Source: Xanthomonas sp. SI (GTDB lineage: Bacteria > Pseudomonadota > Gammaproteobacteria > Xanthomonadales > Xanthomonadaceae). Taken from it: 64,000 nucleotides of DNA. The notes under the pieces are model-generated. The model was not told where the DNA came from. It saw only the letters and a list, made by a program, of their open reading frames with translations, and did no database searches. Position 1 is the first letter of the stretch; the number at the start of each line of letters is the position of its first letter. Position numbers and translations under genes: made by a program. Shown here one piece after another: positions 1-8,754 of this stretch. The DNA lies in assembly GCF_014236855.1 (NCBI RefSeq), contig NZ_CP051261.1:2604001-2668000 (forward strand), in the 5' to 3' direction.

Positions 1-1
1 T

Positions 2-394
2 GCCGAGCACCAGGCGCTGAAGCACTGGGTGCGAGAGCATCCCGAGGAACTGCTTGACTTTGGCACCTTCGAGCCTGGAAAAAATGAAGTTGTGTTGAGC
101 AGCGGCGACCGGCTAGACGTGTTGTTCGACAATAATCGCCGGCGTTTGGCCGTGGAAGTGAAGACCAGCAAGTGCTCGGAGGATGAGCTCATGCGTGGCG
201 TTTACCAGTGCGTGAAATACCGGGCCATCCTGCGCGCCGAGCAGTTGGCGACATGCCAGATCCCCAACGGTGAGGCGGTGCTTGTGTGCCCAAGGGCACC
301 TGGCAAGAAGACCAAGGCGCTCATCAAACGCTTGAATGTGAACTTCCACAGGGTGCCTGTGGATGCTGAAAAGCAAATTTTGAGGCAACGATGA
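2..394 (+). CDS. PD-(D/E)XK nuclease-like protein, 5' end cut by window edge
   Basis: Open from the first codon of the window, so the true start probably lies upstream; a GTG at 29 would give 121 aa. Numbered from that GTG, the protein shows D30, E43-V-K45 and Q60-x3-Y64, the spacing of a PD-(D/E)XK nuclease core with the QxxxY motif found in RecB-like members. This suggests a DNA-cutting enzyme. Its stop overlaps the next start (ATGA at 391-394), so the two genes are probably translated together. The family assignment is inferred from motifs only. Base composition is less GC-rich than the core genome further right, in keeping with an island gene. Confidence 0.55.
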   Translation, partial: AEHQALKHWVREHPEELLDFGTFEPGKNEVVLSSGDRLDVLFDNNRRRLAVEVKTSKCSEDELMRGVYQCVKYRAILRAEQLATCQIPNGEAVLVCPRAPGKKTKALIKRLNVNFHRVPVDAEKQILRQR

Positions 395-1137
395 CGAACG
401 TAGACACGCTGGAGAACCGCATCCGACAGATCGATGGGTTCATTCGGGCTCTGACCAGTGAGGCGCATTTCCTGGACGAGAGAGCATACTTGCTCAAGCC
501 TTTGGTTCTCGATGAAGAGGTGAAGGCGGCGATGAAGACCAAGCTTGATAAGACCCCAGGTGCAGGTCTCTGGAACCACTTGACGCCTTTGCTTGGCCAA
601 GATCTCATCCGCGAGTTGGCTCGATTGTTCCTTGATAAGGGGGACAAGACCGGCAGCCTCACCAACATTTGGCGCAAGCTGCAGGTGCCCGGTATGCGGG
701 AGCACTACCGCACGAGCTATGGCGGCATGTTTGACTCCCTTCAGGATAGCCCCGCGGAATACATCGGCGAGGAGACCAGGGAGAAGTGGCGCCAGCGAGA
801 TCGTGACGAAAACATGGCCCAGTTCGATGAGAGATGGAGCGCGGTCAACCAAGCCATGAAGGAACTGGAAAGCGATCCGGTGACTATCAGCGTCAGAACT
901 TTTCGAGACAAACACCATGCGCACTGGGAGATGCAGAAGCTGGGTGAAGAGCCCAAGCCATTCGACATCAGCACACTGCAACTGACATACCAAGGAATTT
1001 TTGACTTTGGCGACCGATGCCTGAAGATACTGGCGGAATTGGGGGTGTTATTGACCCACACCCACTGGGAGCCTGATGAGTTCGCGGACATCAGCGCTGA
1101 GCGAGGGCGGACGCTTTGGATGACACTCGCAAGGTGA
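391..1137 (+). CDS. AbiU2/HEPN-like hypothetical protein
   Basis: A 248-aa protein, mostly helical and highly charged, with no signal peptide or membrane segment. Near residues 172-178 it reads R-D-K-H-H-A-H, which fits the R-x4-6-H signature of HEPN ribonuclease-like domains. The overall look resembles AbiU2-type proteins, which are known from abortive-infection and toxin contexts. The start codon overlaps the stop of the preceding nuclease-like gene by 4 bases. Together they look like a defence or toxin-antitoxin pair, but this is inference; the protein could also be a nuclease partner of another kind. Confidence 0.5.
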   Translation: MTNVDTLENRIRQIDGFIRALTSEAHFLDERAYLLKPLVLDEEVKAAMKTKLDKTPGAGLWNHLTPLLGQDLIRELARLFLDKGDKTGSLTNIWRKLQVPGMREHYRTSYGGMFDSLQDSPAEYIGEETREKWRQRDRDENMAQFDERWSAVNQAMKELESDPVTISVRTFRDKHHAHWEMQKLGEEPKPFDISTLQLTYQGIFDFGDRCLKILAELGVLLTHTHWEPDEFADISAERGRTLWMTLAR

Positions 1138-1200
1138 TCCCCTGCAAGTCTTGCTTGTGCCGTCATAGAAATTACTGACTTTCTCGGGGCAGATTACGCA

Positions 1201-2559
1201 ATGACGAACTTCATCTTTGCCCGACGCGATTTGCAAAGCCGAATCGATCGTCTTAAGCGGGTCTTGTCTGAAGACCAGATTGTGGAGATTGTAAACCGGC
1301 TGAACACACCCGGCTGGAACCGGCTGCCTGCGATGTGGGAGGTCGTCGTTTTGGATGCATTCTCCCAAGAGGCTAAGCTTAGGCATGAGGTCCCGCTTCC
1401 AAGTGGCAGGAGACCTGATCTTGAGCTGACATACTTTTCTCCGAATGGAGAGGTCTTGCTTGTCGTTGGAGATGTCTTAGCTGTCTCTGACAAGGGTCTG
1501 GATGAGCAAAATCCAGTGGATGTTCTATTTGAGACGGTCCCAGAAATAGCACGAAAGTATGGCGTCGATCCAGTAAAACTCGGCTATAAGGTCGAGGGGG
1601 AACATACTGGCCACTATGGGGATGGCAGGATACAACTAGGTCTTCCAAAGCGCGGTGAGTTGATCAAGCTTCTCCGCACCGAAGTTGCCGGTTGGCTTCA
1701 GGGCGTGCGCCAAGCGCCAGAAGAGCGGCACGTTTACAAGCCAGTAGACGAGAGCTTGAGGTTTTCGATTGCATATGATCCGAGTGCATCTTCCGTAACA
1801 GGCAGCTATCTAAGCTACGACGTTGCGGCTTCTCGGGAGAAGAATCCGCTTTATAAGGCGCTGAAGGCTAAAAAGGATCAGCTCATTGGCGCGCCAGAGC
1901 AGGCGCTTAAAATTTTGGTCGCTTGCGATGGTGACTCGGCCCTTTTGCACAATATTTCTTCCTCGTCACGGACGCCCGGAACCTATAGTGCACTTCAAAT
2001 CGTCGATCACTTCCTTTCGAAGCACTCTGGCATAGACGCTGTCGCCTTGATAAGTATAGAGGAGCGTAGAACGGCCCTGGATCCAAAGACGTATCGGAAG
2101 CTAAGGTTCAATGTCAGTGTGAAGGGTAGGGAGCTGCCCGGCGATAAATTTTCAAAGAACTATGCTCTTTTGGATGAGTTGATGCGCGGGGCTATGAAGC
2201 ACTTTCCTGCGCCGCAGAAGGCGCCTTATAACGCAATTCGGAGATGCCTAGAGCCTGGTGTTGGTCACAGTCAAATGGGGGCGTATCAATTGACAGTAGA
2301 GGGTGGTAATGTGAGTAAAGTCAGTATTTCTTCGCGTGGTTTAATGGGTCTTATTTCTGGTGCCGTGACGCAAAAGGAATTCATCATCGCGCATGAACGT
2401 CCAGGATCACCAAACATAGCAAGCTATTTCTCCGATGCTTTGGCTCAAGGGAGGATGATTGTCGGAATAGAGATAGAAGAAATGGATGGCTTGGACGACG
2501 ACTACTTCACGATTAATTTTGGCGATGCTGATGCGGCTATCTCACCATTCCGTGTTTGA
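1201..2559 (+). CDS. hypothetical protein with degenerate nuclease-like core
   Basis: A 452-aa soluble protein that I do not recognise. Around residues 62-98 it has H-E, then R-P-D-L-E-L, then V-V-G-D-V and S-D-K-G. This resembles the layout of a PD-(D/E)XK fold, but the expected E-x-K is replaced by G-D-V, so the site may be inactive or this may be another fold. It follows the HEPN-like gene after 63 bases in the same direction. Codon use is AT-richer than in the core genes to the right. No signal peptide or membrane segment is visible. Confidence 0.5.
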   Translation: MTNFIFARRDLQSRIDRLKRVLSEDQIVEIVNRLNTPGWNRLPAMWEVVVLDAFSQEAKLRHEVPLPSGRRPDLELTYFSPNGEVLLVVGDVLAVSDKGLDEQNPVDVLFETVPEIARKYGVDPVKLGYKVEGEHTGHYGDGRIQLGLPKRGELIKLLRTEVAGWLQGVRQAPEERHVYKPVDESLRFSIAYDPSASSVTGSYLSYDVAASREKNPLYKALKAKKDQLIGAPEQALKILVACDGDSALLHNISSSSRTPGTYSALQIVDHFLSKHSGIDAVALISIEERRTALDPKTYRKLRFNVSVKGRELPGDKFSKNYALLDELMRGAMKHFPAPQKAPYNAIRRCLEPGVGHSQMGAYQLTVEGGNVSKVSISSRGLMGLISGAVTQKEFIIAHERPGSPNIASYFSDALAQGRMIVGIEIEEMDGLDDDYFTINFGDADAAISPFRV

Positions 2560-2650
2560 TATCGAAATAAATTTTAGCGAAGTCTGCTATGGATATTGGT
2601 CAAGCTGTTAGTTGGGGCAGGCACGAACTGAATTTTGGGGTGCTCGATCG

Positions 2651-3964
2651 ATGGCATTGGACAACCGTGAATGGGCATTGGTGATCTGGCTTGCCATTGC
2701 GCTGGTTTGGGTGCTTAGATATGCCAATAGCAGGCGCGCATTAAAGGCGTTGCTTGGTATTTTATTCAGGCGGAGCATTGTTTTTATTTTGGCGCTCCTG
2801 TTTGCTTATGTCGCTTTTCTCGTTGTGGCGCTTTGGCATCTAGGGTGGTGGGGGATTGGTAACCTCAAAACCACGCTTATTTGGACTTTAGGTTCGGCGT
2901 GTGTGGCGGTGTTCAACGTCAATAAAGTTGAGGTCGAAGCGAATTTCTTTCGTCGCGCGCTTGGAGAGGTAATGGGCGTTGCGGTGGTGGTGGACTTCCT
3001 AACCGCCGTCGATACTTTCGCTCTTTGGGTGGAAATGCTGATCTTTGGCAGCACGTTTTTTCTGGCTTCGATGAATGTGGTGAGCGCCAAAGATCCTTCT
3101 CTAAGGGTCGTGCATCGCGGGACAGCAGTCCTTCTGACCGCGCTTGGCCTCCTCATGCTTGGGAAGTCGATTTTTCATATCACAACTGATTTCAACGACT
3201 TCGCAAGTGTGAAGACGGTTCGCGATTTCTTCTTGCCAATAATTCTGGGCTTGTTGCTGTTGCCCTTCTTGTTTATGCTCAATGCTTACATGGTGGCTGA
3301 AAGTGCATTGGGCGTGTTCAAGCGTCAAAGTAAAGATTCCAAGCTTGCCCTCCATGCTGGCGTGAAGCTTCTTAGGCATATGGGGCTTGATATGCCCGGA
3401 TGGAGGCAGTGGCAGCGTCATGTGGGCAGGTTTCCGCCAGCGAGCCTTGTCGAAGTGGACGAATCGGTCTTAGAAATCAAGAAGGCTCGACGACGCCAGC
3501 GAAATCCATATCGCGTCCAACCCGTGATCGGCTGGCTGCCCGACGCAGCCATAGGTTTCCTTGCCCAACAAGGCTTACAAACTCGGCCCTACTATCGGGA
3601 CTATGAGGATCAATGGCGCGCTGCATCAGCGATGGTCGAGCTAGGCTCGGGCATCATGCCGAACAATGTGGCTTACTACTTGACGGGTGATGAGTTCACG
3701 GTGAAAGAGCTGAGGTTAAAACTCAATGTCAATCAGCCTGAGGACCAAGAGAGTGCGACCGAGGCTTTTGTTGCGCTATGCAACAATCTTCTAAGAAGAG
3801 CTCTTCCTTTCGCCAACGCCCATGACGATTCCTTTGAGATTGAAGTCGGGCGGGCCACCACTTACCGTGGTCACTTGGTGAGCTTGAAGCTCTCTGAATG
3901 GTCAGGTGGGATTAAAGGAGGCTTTGATTTAATCTTTGTGATAGCGATACCTGAGAGCGATTAG
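2651..3964 (+). CDS. multi-pass membrane protein, unknown function
   Basis: Starting at ATG 2651 gives 437 aa; a TTG at 2612 would add 13 residues but seems less likely. About six hydrophobic segments lie in the first 215 residues (roughly 8-23, 41-62, 72-90, 105-135, 155-175 and 190-215). They are followed by a soluble C-terminal half of about 220 residues with a basic patch (K-K-A-R-R-R-Q-R). It is the last gene of the run starting at the left edge and is separated from the previous gene by 91 bases. A membrane partner beside nuclease-like and HEPN-like genes would fit a defence cassette, but nothing in the protein itself shows this. Confidence 0.55.
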   Translation: MALDNREWALVIWLAIALVWVLRYANSRRALKALLGILFRRSIVFILALLFAYVAFLVVALWHLGWWGIGNLKTTLIWTLGSACVAVFNVNKVEVEANFFRRALGEVMGVAVVVDFLTAVDTFALWVEMLIFGSTFFLASMNVVSAKDPSLRVVHRGTAVLLTALGLLMLGKSIFHITTDFNDFASVKTVRDFFLPIILGLLLLPFLFMLNAYMVAESALGVFKRQSKDSKLALHAGVKLLRHMGLDMPGWRQWQRHVGRFPPASLVEVDESVLEIKKARRRQRNPYRVQPVIGWLPDAAIGFLAQQGLQTRPYYRDYEDQWRAASAMVELGSGIMPNNVAYYLTGDEFTVKELRLKLNVNQPEDQESATEAFVALCNNLLRRALPFANAHDDSFEIEVGRATTYRGHLVSLKLSEWSGGIKGGFDLIFVIAIPESD

Positions 3965-4537
3965 GATGTTTAGTAGAGTTAATGGTGACTTGCTCTTTTA
4001 GGGCGCGACTCACCTGAAGTGGCATCTGCTGGAGATGATCAAGCCGTCGCCAACCTCAATCCCGAGATGTGCAAGCCTCGCTAAACTAAAAAATGGCACT
4101 ACAAGTAAGAACTGTTCGAATTTCTGGACGATAAGCAGCATATCTTTTACGAGCAATGGCGGCGTGGTCGACAGTGCCATCGCGAGTGAAGTGACCGGAG
4201 ATTTAATGCCAGTGTGCCGACGGCCGGCGGTAACCGCCCGCCTGTTTGCCAGGCTCCAAGGTCGCGGATCTTCGGGCTAAGGGTGTTTTGGACTCGCTCT
4301 TGCCACAAGTCCCGCGGGAAATCTCGGTTTGCCAAAATTAGGGATGGAGCCGACAGTGACGGGCTAATACTTAGGGAAGACTTGTGGTTAACTCTGCCGT
4401 TAGGACAGCAATCGTCCAAAACCACCTTGGGCTCAATTTTGTGTTTTCCACCCATTTCGCTTTGATACATTGGTATCCTTAGGCGCGCTAGACTCCAGCA
4501 CCGCTCTCAAAGTCTCACTGTAACCTGAGGGGAAAGT
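3965..4537. other. 573-bp stretch without a recognisable gene
   Basis: Short open frames exist here, but none has protein-like composition together with a plausible ribosome-binding site. The last 100 bases are AT-rich and probably hold the promoter of the gene at 4538. I see no clear repeat or terminator. Confidence 0.4.
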
Positions 4538-5227
4538 ATGGCAATCAATATGATTACTTACAATGAGGATGGGCACCGTTACACGACTTTTGTTGTGGCG
4601 CGCCTTGCTGGTTGGGATGTTTCAGAGGCCCTGGAGCTAAGTTGGGGCTCTCAACTGCCTGATGTTTACGACGACCTCAAAGCGGTGGATCGAGCTCTTG
4701 ATTGGTTTGAAGGTGAAGAGCCGAAGAGGATCATGCGAGTCCTTCACTCTCTACACGGAGGGGACGTCCAGAAGAGGCGTACAGGACTCAAGACTTACAT
4801 CAGTGAAATGCTCGCAAGTAAGCAGGCCGAATGGAAGGTTGGGGTGGTTATCCATGCGTTTGGTGATAGCTACGCACACACGCGCGAAGAAAATGGGAAG
4901 GAAGTAGCTTACGGGGCTCCATTCGGTCATCTTCTTGACGGGCATCGTCCAGACCACGTTCCGTTGTTTCCTGAGAAGTTCAAATTATATGTATCTGATC
5001 TTTACGGTGTCCTTTTGGTGAGTAATTCCGCAGGAGGGCAGGGTGTATCAGAAGTGGCAAAGATTGCCGGGCTGAAGAGCTTCCCAAAAGATGTAAAAGC
5101 CTTGGCTGATAAGCTCGGCTATGACAATGAGTTAAGCAAGGGTGTTCAAGGGAAACTGAATGCAAAGGCCACAACTCGCGAGGTGTTGGATTTACTTGTC
5201 CATCTTGAGAAGAGACTAACTTCGTAA
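4538..5227 (+). CDS. His-rich putative metal-binding protein, DUF6765-like
   Basis: A 229-aa protein with ATG 4538 preceded by a good purine-rich site (GAGGGGAAA). It has a series of likely metal ligands: H13, D42, H70, H73, then H106-x3-D110-x3-H114, and H131, H136, H140. The order, with the 'HAFGDSYAH' segment, recalls DUF6765 and the zinc phospholipase C / P1-nuclease fold. No signal peptide is visible, so it would act in the cytoplasm or be exported by another route. It stands alone between two gene-poor stretches. The fold is an inference; the substrate is unknown. Confidence 0.55.
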   Translation: MAINMITYNEDGHRYTTFVVARLAGWDVSEALELSWGSQLPDVYDDLKAVDRALDWFEGEEPKRIMRVLHSLHGGDVQKRRTGLKTYISEMLASKQAEWKVGVVIHAFGDSYAHTREENGKEVAYGAPFGHLLDGHRPDHVPLFPEKFKLYVSDLYGVLLVSNSAGGQGVSEVAKIAGLKSFPKDVKALADKLGYDNELSKGVQGKLNAKATTREVLDLLVHLEKRLTS

Positions 5228-5593
5228 ACTGACTGGCGTGCCCGTGTTCGTGGGGATTGGGAGCAAAAATGCCGGTGAGCTGGTTGGCTAAAAAAAGTCA
5301 AAGACTTCTAGTGCAGATTGACCATGTGCCAATAGGAATTGGTTGAGCTCAAGGCCTGGGGTGGGCGGAAAGGCAAGCGAACATCCAGTGTGTAGTGGAG
5401 CCGGCTTGGATGAGGCTCACCAAGAGGCGATTGAAGTTATTGCCGTTCTGCCACCTCTGCCACCTCTGCCACCTCTGCCACTCATCCAACTCCCGTGCTT
5501 ATAGACATTGATGGGGTGATCCACGGCGTTGTAGCGAGCCAAGTGAGCCTTGGTCAGTTTCGGGTCGAACGAGGCTCGTGGAGCCCAATAAGG
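5228..5593. other. 366-bp stretch without a gene; holds a short tandem repeat
   Basis: I find no supported coding region. The only structure I see is the 9-bp tandem repeat listed separately. Confidence 0.4.
5447..5481. repeat. about four tandem copies of a 9-bp unit
   Basis: The unit CTCTGCCAC is repeated almost perfectly about four times. It lies outside any supported gene. There are no spacers, so it is not a CRISPR array; it looks like a slippage-type microrepeat. Confidence 0.8.
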
Positions 5594-5947
5594 TCATACA
5601 GGAGCATGCGCAATCCTTGGCGGCAGTGTGGACCACCATCTTCCCGCTGCTAGCCGCCTCTGAACCAGTGCCCGGAATGCGTCGGGAGTGAGGGGCGGCC
5701 CAGACCTTTTGTGGCGTCCTTGGTTACAGCGGGTATGCGCGGCCACCACGTTGTCGGCCACGTCCTTGCCACCGTCTTGGCGAGCCTGGAGATGCTCGGC
5801 CGTGCATTGGTAGGCGCGGGACGAGCGGGGGCGCAAGCCTAGTTCGTCAGGCGAGGAGAGCCACATGGGGAGGCCGCAATAGAAACAGCGGCCGGCTTGG
5901 GCGTGGAAGGCGTAGACACGAAGGGTTTTGAGGCGTCTGTTGCTCAT
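5594..5947 (-). CDS. HNH endonuclease
   Basis: A 117-aa protein that would cut DNA with a beta-beta-alpha metal finger. From the chosen ATG (5947) it has C21-x2-C24, E51-H52, N66, H71 and C74, the usual zinc-knuckle HNH layout. An upstream in-frame ATG would add 28 residues. The start at 5947 is preferred because a GGAG site sits about 7 bases before it and the added residues look non-homologous. The gene is convergent with the left part of the island. Small stand-alone HNH proteins occur in prophages and islands, so the role here (defence, mobility or a relic) is open. Confidence 0.75.
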   Translation of the reverse strand: MSNRRLKTLRVYAFHAQAGRCFYCGLPMWLSSPDELGLRPRSSRAYQCTAEHLQARQDGGKDVADNVVAAHTRCNQGRHKRSGPPLTPDAFRALVQRRLAAGRWWSTLPPRIAHAPV

Positions 5948-6124
5948 GGGAGGCTCCGGAATCGAAGGATTCCCGTGCCTCCTAAGGAGAACCTCGGGCA
6001 CCCGGAGCCGTTCGGCATGCGGGCACAACACCGACGCTCAGCGACCGGTAAACATGTTTTAGCTCAACTCTAAGACCGCCGCAACTCGAAGGCAGCGAGC
6101 AAGTGCGAACAATGAAGAGTCAGG

Positions 6125-6451
6125 TCAGTGCCTGATTTGGCTGTCTTCTGCATCTGCCGTTGTCAGCCGTAAGGTCCCGTGCGAGCGTGCTTGGTTGCGG
6201 ACATCATGGTCATTGCGGCTTTCTACATAGCTCAACAGCGCGCCGACCAACTCAGCATCCTCCAGCGTTTCGGCACCGGCCAAGAACACAAGTTCTGCGA
6301 CCCGCGTGCGTCGCTTAGCCTCTTCGCGGCGTTGCGTTTCCTTCGCCTTTATCGCTTGGCGCTGGCTCGCTAAAAGCTCGCGCGCTTGAAGTTGCGCCAG
6401 TCGTTCGGTGGCTCGGTGGATTCGGTCGTGGTAGTGGTTTGTCGCGCTCAT
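6125..6451 (-). CDS. TraD-like conjugal transfer accessory protein
   Basis: A 108-aa protein whose first half is a charged, coiled-coil-like helix rich in Q, R, E and A. The middle part reads 'RVAELVFLAGAETLEDAEL' followed by V-G-A-L-L. This resembles the short TraD/MobC-type proteins that sit divergent to MobA/MobL relaxases. It is transcribed away from the relaxase gene across a 265-bp region that holds the candidate oriT. The family call rests on this context and on partial similarity by eye, so it is moderate. Confidence 0.5.
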   Translation of the reverse strand: MSATNHYHDRIHRATERLAQLQARELLASQRQAIKAKETQRREEAKRRTRVAELVFLAGAETLEDAELVGALLSYVESRNDHDVRNQARSHGTLRLTTADAEDSQIRH

Positions 6452-6559
6452 CTGATTTCTCCTCTGTGCCCTTACGAGTCAACCAAACAAATGGCTCGCG
6501 TCAAGTTCTTGCCGGCTTGAAATTTGGACTCCCTCGAAATCGAAAAGATCTGAAAAACA

Positions 6560-6660
6560 AGGCTTAAAAGAAAGAAGTAAGAGCGCACCTAGGCGTTCCT
6601 ACGGAACGCGTGCGCAAAGGGCTTCGCCCCTTGAACCCCAAGCGCCGGAGGCGCTTGCGC
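6560..6660. other. candidate MOBQ-type origin of transfer (oriT)
   Basis: Between the divergent TraD-like and relaxase genes lies TAAGAGCGCACCT (6578-6590), close to the nick region TAAGTGCGCCCT known for RSF1010/pSC101-type oriT. It is followed by three hairpins: 6593-6599 with 6603-6609, 6617-6621 with 6628-6632, and 6639-6646 with 6650-6657. Position, motif and hairpins fit an oriT used by the MobA/MobL protein next to it. No nicking data can be read from sequence. Confidence 0.5.
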
Positions 6661-6716
6661 AAATCCAAAGCCGAGGCATAAACCAAGCAACCCCACTGCT
6701 TCGGAGCCGCCGCCTC

Positions 6717-8327
6717 ATGGCCATCTACCACGCCAACGTAAAAACCTTCAGCCGCGCCAAAGGACATTCGTCCATTGCTGCGGCTGCCTACCGCGCTGGC
6801 CTGCTTCTCGAGGACGAGAAGACAGGGCAGCGCCACGACTACCGCCGTCGGGACGGCGTGGTCGAAACGCGCTGCATCGCCCCCGAGGACGCCCCGGACT
6901 GGGCCGTCGTCCCCGCTCAGCTCTGGCCGGCGGCCGAGGCGGCCGAGCGCCGAAAAGACGCCACCATCGCGCGTGAGTTCGAGTTTGCGTTGCCCCACGA
7001 ACTCGACGAGGCGCAGCGATCGGCGCTGGCCATGGAGGTCACCCGCGCCCTCGTCGCCCGCTATGGCTTCGCGGCCCAGGCCAGCATCCACAGCCCGGGT
7101 TCAAAGGACGGGCTGAACTGGCACGTCCACGTCCTGACCACGACGCGGCGCATCGGGCCGGACGGTTTTGTAGACAAAACGCGTGAGCTCGACGGCGGAC
7201 CCTCAGGCAGGACCGAGGTGCAATGGGTGCGCGAACTGATCGCCACGACCATCAATGCCTACCTCGAGGCGGCTGGCTTAGGAATCCAGGTGGACCACCG
7301 CAGCCTTGAGGCCCAGGCCGGCGAGGCCCTGGCGCGCGGCGACCTAGTCGCCGCTGCCGTGCTCGCGCGCGAGCCGACCAAGCATCTGGGCAAGAACGCG
7401 ACGGCCATCGCTCGCCGGGGCCAGGCCTCTGATCGCGCGGAGGCAAACCGCCGGATCGAGGAGGGCAACGAGGAGACCTTTCAAAAACTCATCGCCGTGT
7501 TCGAAAACGATGGGTGCGCGGCAGAAGTGCCCGATGGCCACAGCCACGAACAGGCCCAACGGGAGTTCCGCCGGCCTCCGGCCGTGCTGTCCCTGCCGCT
7601 GGGTCGCGGGGCAGGGCGCATTGAGATGTCTCGCAGCATGGGAGCCATCGCCCAACGGCTGGGGCTGCTGGAGGAGGGCGCTCCTGGGGCGCCACGCCCG
7701 GAGCCGCTGTCCATCCCGGCGCTCGTCGCGGAGCTGAGCCAGGAGTGGGGAGCATTGCGCCACGAGAGCGTGGCGCGGGCACTCCATGCCACCCGCCAGC
7801 TCTTGGCTTGGGTGACTGAGCGTGCTGCGGCGTTCGCCGAGCACACCCGGTTCCGCACGGACGTGTTGGAGCTGGCCCGGCGGTTGCGCCGCTTCAAGGC
7901 CAGCCTGACGAGGTTCGGAAGGCGCCTGCAGGCCGAGCAACGCGCCTCCAAGCTCCGCCATCTCGCGGAGCGGTCTTGGGAGGAGTTCACCGTCAACCAT
8001 CCCCAGCCCGGCACATCTTGGACAGAGCAGAGCTGGAAGCAACGGCGGGCATGGCGCTTGAGCACCTTGGAGAAGCGGACGGCCGAGCTGGCGGAGGCTC
8101 GGGCTCGGGTCACCCCCGAGCAAAAAGCGTTTTGCGAGCAGGAGGCCGAAGAGTGTTGCCGCCATCTGGAGACCTGGAGCCAGGGGATGCTGGGGCGCTA
8201 TCCCCTCGAGTTCGACCGACCGCTGGTCTTCGGCACCCAGGACGCTCAATCCGATGCGCTCTACGACCCGCCAGCCTTGGACCGTGCACCGAGCGGCCCC
8301 CGTCCACCGCGCCCACGCCTCCACTGA
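6717..8327 (+). CDS. mobL: MobA/MobL family relaxase
   Basis: A 536-aa relaxase that would nick one strand at oriT and lead it into a recipient during mobilization. The N-terminal third matches the MobA/MobL family: the catalytic tyrosine is probably Y25 in 'AAAAYRAG', and the metal-binding H-x-H is H136/H138 in 'NWHVHVLTTTR'. The remainder is an Ala/Arg/Glu-rich helical region without a recognisable primase or helicase domain. There is no type IV secretion gene nearby, so the island would be mobilizable rather than self-transmissible. A strong terminator follows directly. Confidence 0.88.
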   Translation: MAIYHANVKTFSRAKGHSSIAAAAYRAGLLLEDEKTGQRHDYRRRDGVVETRCIAPEDAPDWAVVPAQLWPAAEAAERRKDATIAREFEFALPHELDEAQRSALAMEVTRALVARYGFAAQASIHSPGSKDGLNWHVHVLTTTRRIGPDGFVDKTRELDGGPSGRTEVQWVRELIATTINAYLEAAGLGIQVDHRSLEAQAGEALARGDLVAAAVLAREPTKHLGKNATAIARRGQASDRAEANRRIEEGNEETFQKLIAVFENDGCAAEVPDGHSHEQAQREFRRPPAVLSLPLGRGAGRIEMSRSMGAIAQRLGLLEEGAPGAPRPEPLSIPALVAELSQEWGALRHESVARALHATRQLLAWVTERAAAFAEHTRFRTDVLELARRLRRFKASLTRFGRRLQAEQRASKLRHLAERSWEEFTVNHPQPGTSWTEQSWKQRRAWRLSTLEKRTAELAEARARVTPEQKAFCEQEAEECCRHLETWSQGMLGRYPLEFDRPLVFGTQDAQSDALYDPPALDRAPSGPRPPRPRLH

Positions 8328-8334
8328 AACAACG

Positions 8335-8363
8335 GTGCCCCGCTTGCGGGGCACTTTGTTGTT
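8335..8363 (+). terminator. rho-independent terminator of the relaxase gene
   Basis: Perfect 9-bp arms (gtgccccgc / gcggggcac) with a tiny loop, followed by tttgttgtt, starting 7 bases after the relaxase stop. Confidence 0.8.
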
Positions 8364-8379
8364 AGGGAGGCGGTGCGTA

Positions 8380-8754
8380 TCAGTGAAGCGTCGGCTTCTT
8401 CTTGTTCGCCACTGGATCCGGGGCTTCCTTGCGCCGGCGGTTCTTGCGCCACTCTTCGACGGACGGCATGTCGCGCACCACGATCGCCTCCCGGGTTCGA
8501 ATCTCCTGCAGGCGCGGTGCCTGCGGTGGGGATGGCGATGCTGGTGGCGGCACCGTAGGGGCGGGTTTGGGTGGGGCGTGGTCGTGCACCGGAGGCGCGG
8601 CGTTGCCTCCGCCGTGCTGGCGCATCATTTCGGCGGCCACGTCCAGCGCGTGCCGGATGTCGTCGATGCGGTCGGGCAGGCGGCAATGCCGCTCCTGGCA
8701 AAGAAGCCCGGTGATGAGACGACTGGCGATATGAAGGGTCAGTTCGGATTGCAT
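8380..8754 (-). CDS. proline-rich hypothetical protein
   Basis: A 124-aa protein that I do not recognise. The first ~45 residues look like a small helical domain with two cysteines, then comes a linker of about 30 residues very rich in proline, and a basic C-terminus (KKKP). An AAGGAG site lies 4 bases before the ATG, which supports a real gene. It converges on the relaxase terminator and is still inside the island. Function is unknown. Confidence 0.5.
   Translation of the reverse strand: MQSELTLHIASRLITGLLCQERHCRLPDRIDDIRHALDVAAEMMRQHGGGNAAPPVHDHAPPKPAPTVPPPASPSPPQAPRLQEIRTREAIVVRDMPSVEEWRKNRRRKEAPDPVANKKKPTLH

Noticed and set aside
5447..5481. Tandem repeats as a possible CRISPR array
   Set aside because: Units of 9 bp without spacers and no cas genes in the window.
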